A stretch of DNA of 7,924 nucleotides from Victivallales bacterium (GCA_028691155.1 JAQUZV010000089.1:1-7924); one strand, 5' to 3'. Positions 1 to 6,193 are shown, counted from the stretch's first letter. Numbers and translations: made by a program. Notes: generated by a model from the sequence alone, not told the origin.

Positions 1-2
1 CT

Positions 3-323
3 TTGGAGGTGCCGGGGCCGGTGCCGAAAACCCCGGTCTGGCCGGAGGAACTGCCGTTGCCGCAAGATGCCCGGCCGTTGCAGTATGTCGCTTTTCCCCG
101 GCGGGGAACCGGGTATGGCAGTTTTGCGGTTGCGCTGCCGGCGGCGGCGGCGTTCCGGGCTTTTCTACCGGTGGCCGAGGCGTCGGGCTGGCGGCCGACA
201 ACGGCGCCGAATCCGGAGGCGACGGGGGCGGTTTTTGTGGCCGTCGACAATCCCGCGTTGCTGATGACGGTTAATTTTATCGCGGGACGGGGATTGATTT
301 TTCGGCGTCGGTTGCATAAATAA
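3..323 (+). CDS. C-terminal fragment of an unrecognised protein (5' end outside window)
   Basis: The frame is open from the left edge and stops at TAA 321-323, so only about 106 C-terminal residues are visible and the true start lies upstream. The fragment begins with a Pro-rich stretch. It then has a Gly/Ala-rich hydrophobic segment (GTGYGSFAVALPAAAAFRAF) and a region ending VNFIAGRGLIFRRRLHK, that is, a strand-like hydrophobic end with a basic tail. I recognise no family motif. It lies 89 bases upstream of the signal peptidase gene on the same strand and could be its operon partner, but no function can be given. Support for coding is the clean open frame with natural-looking composition and the neighbouring same-strand genes. 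The TTG at position 3 is an interior Leu codon, not a chosen start. Confidence 0.5.
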   Translation: MEVPGPVPKTPVWPEELPLPQDARPLQYVAFPRRGTGYGSFAVALPAAAAFRAFLPVAEASGWRPTTAPNPEATGAVFVAVDNPALLMTVNFIAGRGLIFRRRLHK

Positions 324-412
324 CCGCAATTTTCCCGGTGCCGGTTCGTATGGGGTGAGGTGTATGGTTCGAAACCGAGTTCAGAAAAATTTACGAGAGG
401 CGGTGTCTTCCC

Positions 413-934
413 TTGTATCGTTCAGTAATAAAACCCGGACCGCGGCCGGTGCGACGTTGTTTCTGGTGCTTTGATTTTTCCCGGCGCGGCCTGATTCGGT
501 TGGGGCTGGTTGCGGCGGCGGCTACGCTGTGGTCTACCTTGGTGTGTCGTCCCATGGTCATCAACGGTGGCAGCATGGTGCCGACATATTCGGTGCATGG
601 GTTCAATTTCTGCTGGAAACCGACGTTCTGGTTCGGCCAACCCCGGCGCGGGCAGGTGGTCATTGCGCGTTATCTGGGGGAGGAGGTGATGTTGCTGAAG
701 CGCGTGGTGGCGTTGGCCGGCGATACGGTGGAGTTTCGTCACGGCCGGTTGCTGGTCAACGGTGCGGCGGTAACGGAACCTTATGTAAAAAGCGGATGCA
801 ACTGGAATCTGCCGCGGCGGCGGATTGCCGACGGTTGCGTTTATTTGGTGGGTGACAACCGGGGCATGCCGATGGAGCAACACAAATTCGGTGAGATCTC
901 CCGGCGGCGGATAACAGGAGTGCCGTTATGGTAA
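413..934 (+). CDS. lepB: Signal peptidase I-like serine protease (S26), short form
   Basis: The 173-residue product should remove signal peptides from exported proteins at the outer face of the inner membrane. One N-terminal hydrophobic segment (about residues 27-45) follows a basic cytoplasmic tail. Box B is GGSMVPT with the expected catalytic Ser54; box D is LLKRVVALAGD with catalytic Lys96; box E starts GDNR at 147-150. The rest of box E departs from the classical form: GDNRxxSxDSR becomes GDNRGMPMEQH, so the usual Ser, Asp, Ser and Arg positions are Pro, Glu, Gln and His. The N-terminal tail carries a CxxC pair (Cys16, Cys19). The TTG at 413 is chosen because the frame has a stop at 356-358 and no ATG before the hydrophobic helix; GAGAGG (395-400) sits 12 bases ahead. 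A later GTG at 449 is the alternative. The stop overlaps the next gene by 7 bases, so the two are probably co-translated. Family assignment is firm; the gene symbol is a family label. Confidence 0.87.
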   Translation: MYRSVIKPGPRPVRRCFWCFDFSRRGLIRLGLVAAAATLWSTLVCRPMVINGGSMVPTYSVHGFNFCWKPTFWFGQPRRGQVVIARYLGEEVMLLKRVVALAGDTVEFRHGRLLVNGAAVTEPYVKSGCNWNLPRRRIADGCVYLVGDNRGMPMEQHKFGEISRRRITGVPLW

Positions 935-1425
935 AAAAGATTGGTGTGCTGGTGGTGGTGCTGGCGGTGGTGGCGGTCGGCTGGTGGTATTGGTCGCCGC
1001 AGAGTGACAGGAGTTTGGTGATGAAGGCCTTGCGCGAGATGGCCGATGCGGCGTCCAAGGAGCGCAATGAAACGACCGCCGCCATGTGGCTGAAAACCCG
1101 GAAAGCCGATGAGTATCTGGCCGATCCATGTTCTTTTCAGTTGGAGCGGACGATGTTTTCCGGGGAATTTTCACCGGAAGAAATCACGTCCAATCTGGTG
1201 CGCCTGCGCCGTGTTTTCAACACCTGCCGGTTGTCGTTCTATGATGCCGAGGTGACGTTTCCGCAACCGGATCGGGCGATAATCGATTTTACCGGCAATC
1301 TGCAGGGTGAACTGCGCAACGGGGAAAAAGTGGATGAAGTCCGGGAAATCCGGGCCGAATTGAGCAAAATAAAGGAGCAATGGCGTTTCTGCCGTTTCAG
1401 CATTCGGCAGGTGATCCGGAAATAA
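928..1425 (+). CDS. Small membrane-anchored protein, possibly NTF2-like fold
   Basis: The 165-residue product has a short basic start (MVKK) and one strong hydrophobic helix (about residues 5-22), followed by a soluble region, so it is either a single-span anchored protein facing out of the cytoplasm or has an uncleaved signal. The soluble part begins with a charged helix (about 28-62). It then alternates strand-like segments such as RLSFYDAEVTF, RAIIDFTGNLQGEL and QWRFCRFSIRQV, a helix-then-sheet order seen in NTF2/SnoaL-like domains. That fold guess is inference, and I do not recognise a named family. AGGAG at 916-920 lies 7 bases before the ATG, which supports this start. The ATG lies within the last codons of the signal peptidase gene (7-base overlap), so the two are likely one operon and may work together at the membrane. 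Three Cys residues are present in the soluble part. Confidence 0.8.
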   Translation: MVKKIGVLVVVLAVVAVGWWYWSPQSDRSLVMKALREMADAASKERNETTAAMWLKTRKADEYLADPCSFQLERTMFSGEFSPEEITSNLVRLRRVFNTCRLSFYDAEVTFPQPDRAIIDFTGNLQGELRNGEKVDEVREIRAELSKIKEQWRFCRFSIRQVIRK

Positions 1426-1452
1426 GCCCGGTGCGGCAGGAGGGAAGAAGGA

Positions 1453-2394
1453 TCAAGCGCGGGGATGCGCCTGGTTGTAAATCTTTTTCATCCGTGCCGA
1501 ACTGATATGGGTGTAGATTTGGGTGGTGCTCAAACTGGCATGGCCGAGCATCTCCTGTACGCTGCGGAGGTCGGCGCCGGCATCCAGCAGATGAGTGGCA
1601 AAGGAGTGGCGCAGCTTGTGCGGCGTCATATCATGCGGCAGTTCGGCCAGGTCCAGATAATATTTCAGATTCCGCTGAAACGAACGCGCGGTCAGGCGGG
1701 TACCGAAACGGTTGACGAAGAGCGGTGCCTGGCGGCGTTCGTCTTCCGTGCGCAGCGGCCGCAGTTGCAGATAGCGGGTTACCGCTTTGACGGCGGGGTG
1801 GCCCAGGGCGCATAGCCGTTCCTTCTTGCCTTTGCCGCGTACCAGCATGACGTCACTGATCAGGTCGAGGTCGGCCAGATTGAGACCTACCGCTTCGCTG
1901 ATACGTAATCCGCCGCTGTAGATAACCTCCAGAATGGCGCTGTCGCGGGCACTGGCGAAGCGGGCGGAATCGTCGTCTTTGGCCGTGCCGTCGGCGCGGG
2001 CCCGGTGCCAGTAGATCGGGGGAGCGTCGAGCAGACGACCCACTTCTTCCACGGTGAGATACAAGGGGAGTTTCTTTTCCCGGCGCGGGGTGGTCAAACC
2101 GATAAAGGGATTGTGGCGGACGGCCTGTTCCCGTACCATGAAACGATAGAAGGAGCGCAGGGCCGAAGTTTTGCGCCGGATCGAAGCGCGGGAAAGTTTC
2201 TCCTGCTGCAGGGCCACGACATAGGCGCGGGCGGCGTAGACGTCGGTGCGGCTCCAGGCGTCAAAAGTTTCATCGGCGTCGAAGGTCAGGCGGGCGAACT
2301 GGAAAATATCCCGGCGATAATTGTCCAGGGTATGGTTCGAGGCATTGCGTTCGTCACGCAGATAGGAAATAAAAGCATCAACTTGTCGGTTCAT
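1453..2394 (-). CDS. xerC: Tyrosine recombinase, XerC/XerD type
   Basis: The 313-residue product is a site-specific recombinase of the kind that resolves chromosome dimers at dif. The N-terminal SAM-like DNA-binding domain covers about 1-100 (YLRDERNASNHTLDNYRRD is typical of XerC/D), and the catalytic domain about 110-310. All catalytic positions are visible: Arg164 in SGGLRISEA, Lys188 in RGKGKKER, His259 and Arg262 in TPHKLRH, His285 in LGHASLSTTQIY, and nucleophile Tyr294. The ATG at 2394 is chosen because AGGA lies 6 bases ahead; an in-frame ATG at 2409 and TTG at 2463 would add 5 and 23 residues but lack a comparable ribosome site. An extra stretch of roughly 20 residues (about 125-147, YWHRARADGTAKDDDSARF) sits between the start of the catalytic domain and the Arg motif. 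Lack of phage or integron neighbours favours the housekeeping role. XerC versus XerD cannot be settled from one paralogue. Confidence 0.93.
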   Translation of the reverse strand: MNRQVDAFISYLRDERNASNHTLDNYRRDIFQFARLTFDADETFDAWSRTDVYAARAYVVALQQEKLSRASIRRKTSALRSFYRFMVREQAVRHNPFIGLTTPRREKKLPLYLTVEEVGRLLDAPPIYWHRARADGTAKDDDSARFASARDSAILEVIYSGGLRISEAVGLNLADLDLISDVMLVRGKGKKERLCALGHPAVKAVTRYLQLRPLRTEDERRQAPLFVNRFGTRLTARSFQRNLKYYLDLAELPHDMTPHKLRHSFATHLLDAGADLRSVQEMLGHASLSTTQIYTHISSARMKKIYNQAHPRA

Positions 2395-2443
2395 TTGGAG
2401 TCCTGCCATCTTTTTGGCCGCCGCCGCGGAAAAAATTCTGAAT

Positions 2444-2471
2444 TTTACTTTCAATGTCGCCAAAACATAAT
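2444..2471 (+). promoter_or_regulatory. Candidate promoter for the SH3b-protease operon
   Basis: On the + strand, TTTACT (2444-2449, four of six to TTGACA) and CATAAT (2466-2471, five of six to TATAAT) are separated by 16 bases. They lie about 70 bases upstream of the SH3b gene start, in an AT-rich gap (about 2430-2515) that contrasts with the GC-rich genes. It overlaps the candidate promoter on the other strand, so the two directions could compete or share control. The call rests on consensus matching only. Confidence 0.38.
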
Positions 2472-2496
2472 ATATTGGATTTATCGCAAAATTCGA
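2467..2496 (-). promoter_or_regulatory. Candidate promoter for the xerC-type gene
   Basis: On the - strand, TATTAT (2472-2467, five of six to the -10 consensus) follows TCGAAT (2496-2491, three of six to the -35) with an 18-base spacer. It lies about 73 bases upstream of the recombinase ATG within the AT-rich divergent gap. The -35 is poor, so this is a weak call from consensus matching only. Confidence 0.28.
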
Positions 2497-2541
2497 CAGT
2501 TCGATTTAAAAAAATCTGGTGCCACAATGGAGATTTGCACA

Positions 2542-3444
2542 ATGAAAATCAAGACGGCCATGATTGTCTGTGCGTTGGCCATTCTGCAGTCCGGGCTGGC
2601 AGCGGCCCCACAGGAGGGGACGATTACCGCTCATCGGCTCAATATTCGGGTCAAACCGGGAAATTCGACGGTGATAGGTTCTTTGCAGCGTGGAGAGAAA
2701 GTGCTGATTCAGGAAGTAAAGAACGGCTGGTGTCGGATTGCCGTGCCGGATAAGGCTCCGGTATGGGTGGCGGCCAAATTCATCAAAGACGGCAAAGTGC
2801 TGAAGAATGTCAATCTGCGTTCCGGTCCCGGGTTGAGATATCGTTCTTACGGCGTGGCCAAAGCCGGTCAGCCGGTAAAGATCATCGATGATAAAAACAA
2901 GGATTGGTTGCGAATCGAACCGATCACCTCGTTGTCCGGATGGATTGCGGTGCAGTTCGTCAAACTGGATCAGGCGGCGGATTCCCCGGCGACGCCAACG
3001 GAAAAATTGCCGCCGGGCGGCAAGGAGATTTTGAAGAAAATCGCCGACACCCCCACGCCGGCACCGGCGGACAAAGTTTCTCCTCCTGCCGACCGCAAGG
3101 TCAAGGCGCCGTTGGTGGAGCGGCCGAAAACCGTGATGCTTCCGGAAGAAAACACGGAAGAACTGGAAAAGGAATTGCCGTTCATCGACGAACCGGCGGT
3201 GGAAGACTCTTTCGAAGGGATTCTGGTGACCCTGAATCCCGGTTCGAAGGTGGTCAGCCATGCGATCAGTGTTTATGACAACGGGCAGTACAAGCCGTTG
3301 TGCTACCTTTACTCGCACCGTGACGAGCTCAACAAATATGTGGATCAGCGGGTGAAGATTACCGGACGGAAACGTTGGATCAAATCGTGGAAGATTCCGG
3401 TGGTCAAGGTGTTGTCGATTACGCCGCTTACCCCGGCCAACTGA
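2542..3444 (+). CDS. Exported protein with two bacterial SH3 (SH3b) domains
   Basis: The 300-residue product starts with a signal peptide (MKIKTAMIVCALAILQSGLA, likely cut near AAA-PQ at 22-23) and so acts outside the cytoplasm. Two SH3b repeats follow: about 26-81 (HRLNIRVKPGNSTVIGSLQRG, closing VWVAAKFI) and about 86-142 (VNLRSGPGLRYRSYGVAKAG, closing GWIAVQFVKL). Both carry the N-x-R-x-x-P/G-x start and the W-V/W-I end of the family. A Pro/Ala/Glu-rich linker runs about 143-222. A C-terminal domain of about 75 residues (224-297, strand-rich, KYVDQRVKITGRKRWI) may be an OB-like fold; that is a guess. SH3b domains of exported proteins commonly bind cell-wall peptides, but the ligand here is not visible. 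ATG 2542 is chosen because GGAG (2529-2532) lies 9 bases ahead and the signal peptide begins there; ATG 2527 has no ribosome site. The protease gene begins 14 bases after its stop. Confidence 0.87.
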   Translation: MKIKTAMIVCALAILQSGLAAAPQEGTITAHRLNIRVKPGNSTVIGSLQRGEKVLIQEVKNGWCRIAVPDKAPVWVAAKFIKDGKVLKNVNLRSGPGLRYRSYGVAKAGQPVKIIDDKNKDWLRIEPITSLSGWIAVQFVKLDQAADSPATPTEKLPPGGKEILKKIADTPTPAPADKVSPPADRKVKAPLVERPKTVMLPEENTEELEKELPFIDEPAVEDSFEGILVTLNPGSKVVSHAISVYDNGQYKPLCYLYSHRDELNKYVDQRVKITGRKRWIKSWKIPVVKVLSITPLTPAN

Positions 3445-3458
3445 CGGCGCCCCGGGTT

Positions 3459-4985
3459 ATGGGCGCAACGGTTCGATTGCTGGCGTTGGCGGCGGTGTTG
3501 TCGCTGTCGGTCCCGTTGCGGGGAGATGTCGGCGGCGAGCGGATCAATGCCGTGGTCAAGATTTTTACGGTTCAGAGCGATCCGAGCTTTTTGCAGCCGT
3601 GGCGCAATTATCAGCAGACCCTGACTTCCGGGTCGGGGTTTGTATTGCCGGGACGGCGGATCATCACCAATGCCCATGTGGTGGCCAACCAGACCTTTCT
3701 TCAGGTGCGCAAGCAGGGGGATACGAAAAAGTATATCGCCCGGCTGCTCAATGTCGGTCATGAATGCGATCTGGCCATTCTGACGGTTGACGATCCGGAA
3801 TTTTATCGCGGGATAACGCCGTTGGAAACCGGAGTGCTCCCGGAACTTCAGGACAAGGTCAATGTGATCGGTTATCCGGTGGGCGGCGACAATATTGCCG
3901 TGACCGAAGGGGTGGTTTCCCGCATCGAACCGATCAATTATCGCCATACCGGCCGCGAGCTGCCGGCAATTCAGATCGACGCCGCCATCAATCCCGGCAA
4001 CAGCGGCGGTCCGGTGCTCGAGGACGGCAAGGTGGTGGGCGTGGCTTTTCAGGGGTTGAGTCAGGCGCAGGGCATCGGTTACATGATTCCGCTCAATGTT
4101 CTGGAGCATTTCCTCGCGGACGTGGCCGATGGCGTTTATGACGGCTTTCCCGAGTTTGCTCCCCATATCATGCCGATGGAAAATCCCGATCTGCGCGCCT
4201 GGGCCGGGATGCGTTCCGGCGACACCGGGGTGCTGGTGACTTATCTGCCGCCGCCGGAACAGGAGCGGGGTATGCTTCAGGTCAATGACGTGATTATGGC
4301 GATTGACGGCGTGCCGATTGCCAACGACGGCAGTGTGCCGTTTCGTCGCGACGAGGTGATTTTTTTCGAAACCATGATCTGGCAGAAAAAGATCGGTGAT
4401 ATTTGCCGGATGAAGATTATGCGTCACGGCAAGGTTATGACGGTTGATTATCGGGTTGTCGCCGGGAAAAAACTGGTGCCGCGCCTGAATTTCGATATCC
4501 TGCCCAGTTATTATCTGCTCGGCGGTCTGCTGTTTGTTCCGTTGAGCGAGAATTATCTCAATACCTGGCGTGACTGGCGCACCAATGCGCCGCGGCAATT
4601 GGCGTATGTGGCTGAATATGGCGATATCACCGCCGCGCGTGATCAGGTGGTGGTGTTGTCCGAGGTGTTGGCCGATGAAAGCAATCAGGGCTATCAGAAT
4701 ATCCGTTATCAGATGGTCACCACTTTGAATGGGGTCCGGATCCGCAATCTCCGCGATCTGATCGAACGGATTGCCGCCATCAAAAGCGGTTTTATCGAAC
4801 TGGGTTTCCAGGAGCACTTCAAAATCGTGCTGGAGGTAAACCGTTGCCGGACCGCCACCGCACGGATCATGGCGCGTTACCGTATTCCGGCGGATCGCAG
4901 CAGCGATCTGCCGTCGCCCGGCGCTGCTGCGGCAATAATGCCGCTTCCGGCGGCAAATCCCGGAACCCCGCCCGTAAAACCCTGA
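3459..4985 (+). CDS. HtrA/Deg-family serine protease, Deg2/Deg9-like, exported
   Basis: The 508-residue product begins with a signal-like hydrophobic stretch (about 5-20) and is probably exported to degrade or check damaged envelope proteins. The trypsin-like domain (about 28-225) shows the full S1C triad: His73 in ITNAHVV, Asp104 in ECDLAIL, and Ser182 in NPGNSGGP. A PDZ domain follows at about 245-335 (GVLVTYLPP, LQVNDVIMAIDGVPI). The next part (about 345-465: GGLLFVPLSENYL, VVVLSEVLADESNQGY, TTLNGVRIRNLRDLI) and the motif RYRIPADRSSDL at 473-484 match the second PDZ-like region and tail of plant Deg2/Deg9 proteases as I know them, rather than classical DegP/DegS. A Pro/Ala-rich tail ends the protein. 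The start is the first ATG after the upstream stop. Its ribosome site is weak, so translation may rely on coupling to the SH3b gene 14 bases upstream. Further upstream in-frame codons overlap that gene and are rejected. Confidence 0.9.
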   Translation: MGATVRLLALAAVLSLSVPLRGDVGGERINAVVKIFTVQSDPSFLQPWRNYQQTLTSGSGFVLPGRRIITNAHVVANQTFLQVRKQGDTKKYIARLLNVGHECDLAILTVDDPEFYRGITPLETGVLPELQDKVNVIGYPVGGDNIAVTEGVVSRIEPINYRHTGRELPAIQIDAAINPGNSGGPVLEDGKVVGVAFQGLSQAQGIGYMIPLNVLEHFLADVADGVYDGFPEFAPHIMPMENPDLRAWAGMRSGDTGVLVTYLPPPEQERGMLQVNDVIMAIDGVPIANDGSVPFRRDEVIFFETMIWQKKIGDICRMKIMRHGKVMTVDYRVVAGKKLVPRLNFDILPSYYLLGGLLFVPLSENYLNTWRDWRTNAPRQLAYVAEYGDITAARDQVVVLSEVLADESNQGYQNIRYQMVTTLNGVRIRNLRDLIERIAAIKSGFIELGFQEHFKIVLEVNRCRTATARIMARYRIPADRSSDLPSPGAAAAIMPLPAANPGTPPVKP

Positions 4986-5046
4986 CCGGAGGCAAAACGA
5001 TTCGGGTTGCCGGGTGGTCGGTCTGCCGTCGTCCGTCCGGCGGGAA

Positions 5047-5682
5047 TCAGTTTTTCGGCGGCGGAGTATTGCTGCCGGTCCGGGCCTGGATAATCATGGC
5101 AAGCAGTTTTTCCCGCAGGCTTTGCAGATGATTGATATAGCTGACGAGCTGTTCCGCCTGCTGCGGCCGGCTTCCCGCCAACTGCGAAAACTTGCCGACC
5201 AGCTGGTTGAATTCATGCAACAGCCGTTTGCCGATGCTGATGGTGAACCCGGGGGCGTCATCGTTTTCGCTGTCGAGCAGCTCGGCGGTATAGGCCAATG
5301 CCTGGCCGTAAAGGCAGGTGATATGCAAACCGATGGCCTGAAATTTTTCCGGCAGTTCGGCCGCCATCATGATATTCCACTGCGTGGCCAGTTTGGACAA
5401 CTGCATATAGAACCTGGCGGTATCTTTCTGAATCCAGTCGTCGGAAATGAAGATGTCGTCGTCCGGGTCGTCGCCGTACAACGACGGGGCAAAATCGTCC
5501 CAATTGTCGTTTTGCGACACGAGTTCCGGATTGAGTTTCATCTTTTTGAGGATAATTTCTTCTTCTTCCGGCAAGTCGATGAAATGCGGCAATTCCTGGA
5601 AATAGTAGTGGATCCGGTTTCCATCCTTGCGGAATTCACGCTCCCACTGGAATTCATTCCAATTTTTTCGGTTTTCCATCAT
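5047..5682 (-). CDS. Acidic protein of unknown function downstream of rsfS
   Basis: I do not recognise this 211-residue protein. It has no signal peptide or membrane helix, so it is probably cytoplasmic. The N-terminal half is strongly acidic (LPEEEEIILKKM near 37-48, YGDDPDDDIFISDDW near 69-83). The C-terminal half (about 85-200) looks all-helical with spaced hydrophobic residues (FYMQLSKLATQWNIMMAAEL, QLVSYINHLQSLREKLLAMI), possibly coiled coil. A short polar tail ends in PPPKN. The ATG at 5682 is chosen because GAGG lies 8 bases ahead; ATGs at 5679 and 5688 are also in frame, and a further in-frame ATG at 5733 lies inside a hairpin. It is the third gene of a - strand run nadD-rsfS-unknown, 67 bases after rsfS, where many bacteria carry rlmH. 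It does not look like RlmH. Its opposite-strand frame was judged a shadow. A link to ribosome or RNA metabolism is inference from position only. Confidence 0.72.
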   Translation of the reverse strand: MMENRKNWNEFQWEREFRKDGNRIHYYFQELPHFIDLPEEEEIILKKMKLNPELVSQNDNWDDFAPSLYGDDPDDDIFISDDWIQKDTARFYMQLSKLATQWNIMMAAELPEKFQAIGLHITCLYGQALAYTAELLDSENDDAPGFTISIGKRLLHEFNQLVGKFSQLAGSRPQQAEQLVSYINHLQSLREKLLAMIIQARTGSNTPPPKN

Positions 5683-5714
5683 TCCCATCGCCTCATGTTC
5701 CGGTTGATATGAAT

Positions 5715-5733
5715 ATGCCGCGGTTCGCGGCAT
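5715..5733 (-). repeat. Perfect 8-bp inverted repeat between rsfS and the unknown gene
   Basis: ATGCCGCG (5715-5722) and CGCGGCAT (5726-5733) are exact reverse complements around a 3-base loop, giving a GC-rich stem-loop in the 67-base space after the rsfS stop. No U-run follows on either strand, so it is not a standard intrinsic terminator. It sits about 20 bases ahead of the ribosome site of the downstream gene and could affect mRNA processing, stability or initiation. The arms and loop are seen directly; the role is inferred. Confidence 0.6.
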
Positions 5734-5749
5734 CTACCCGCACATATAT

Positions 5750-6154
5750 TTAAAGTTTCGGCTCGGCGGCCGGGCCCTGAGCCAGGGCTTTTACCGCCTC
5801 GATCCGGGGCGCGTCGCCCCACAGACTTTCCAATTGATACAGATCGCGCATTTCCGGGGTCATGACGTGAATGACTACGGCGCCGTAATCCAGCAACAGC
5901 CATTGACTTTCCGGGGTGCCCTCGACCCGGAGCGCCCGGATTTCCAACTGGTTGCGGGTTTCCCGTTCGATCCGGTCGGTCACCGCTTTCAAATGAGGTT
6001 GCGAGTTGGCGGTGCAGAGCACAAAGTAATCCGCAATCGACGAGGCTTCGCCCATTTCCAGCGTCACGATATTCTCCGCTTTGCGATCGTCGGCGACCCT
6101 GGCGCAGAAAACCGCCAGTTCCTTCGGACTTGTTACTTTCTTGTCTTTTTCCAT
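5750..6154 (-). CDS. rsfS: Ribosomal silencing factor RsfS (Iojap/DUF143 family)
   Basis: RsfS binds ribosomal protein uL14 on the 50S subunit and blocks joining with 30S, lowering translation when nutrients run short. The 134-residue length is normal for the family. Characteristic segments are ENIVTLEMGEASSIADYFVLCTA (split here as residues 27-49), then SQPHLKAVTDRI (51-62), and the hallmark WLLLDYGAVVIHVMTP (85-100) with RDLYQLESLWGDAPRI (103-118). The ATG at 6154 has GGAAG 6 bases ahead on the - strand, supporting the start. It lies 64 bases downstream of nadD, a common pairing across bacteria, and 67 bases upstream of the unknown acidic gene. The C-terminal tail (QGPAAEPKL) extends a little past the core domain. 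Function is from family knowledge and is well supported by the motifs. Confidence 0.95.
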   Translation of the reverse strand: MEKDKKVTSPKELAVFCARVADDRKAENIVTLEMGEASSIADYFVLCTANSQPHLKAVTDRIERETRNQLEIRALRVEGTPESQWLLLDYGAVVIHVMTPEMRDLYQLESLWGDAPRIEAVKALAQGPAAEPKL

Positions 6155-6193
6155 TCTCAGCTTCCAATTTCTTCGTTAAGGATCAAAGGTCGT

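Noticed and set aside
1426..1452. Possible terminator between the converging membrane protein and recombinase genes
   Set aside because: The 27-base gap shows no inverted repeat or T-run.
2395..2463. Longer recombinase starts at ATG 2409 or TTG 2463
   Set aside because: Neither has a ribosome site as good as AGGA ahead of ATG 2394, and the extra residues are not typical of the N-terminus of XerC/XerD.
2005..2541. Upstream in-frame extension of the SH3b protein
   Set aside because: The extension runs opposite the recombinase gene, and the true signal peptide with a GGAG ribosome site begins at 2542.
3345..4817. 490-codon open frame on the - strand opposite the protease gene
   Set aside because: It is rich in His, Gln, Ile and Asn in no recognisable pattern, has no family motif, and lies wholly opposite a protease with an intact triad. 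It is an antisense shadow of a GC-rich gene.
4986..5046. Possible terminator between the converging protease and unknown genes
   Set aside because: Only a weak 5-bp pairing (GGCAA/TTGCC, and GCCGG/CCGGC at long range) is visible with no proper T-run after it on either strand.
5014..5712. 232-codon open frame on the + strand opposite the unknown acidic gene
   Set aside because: The - strand frame has a well-placed GAGG, fits the nadD-rsfS run and has protein-like composition. The + frame lacks a ribosome site and overlaps both gap and gene. Since the - strand gene has no recognised family, some doubt remains.
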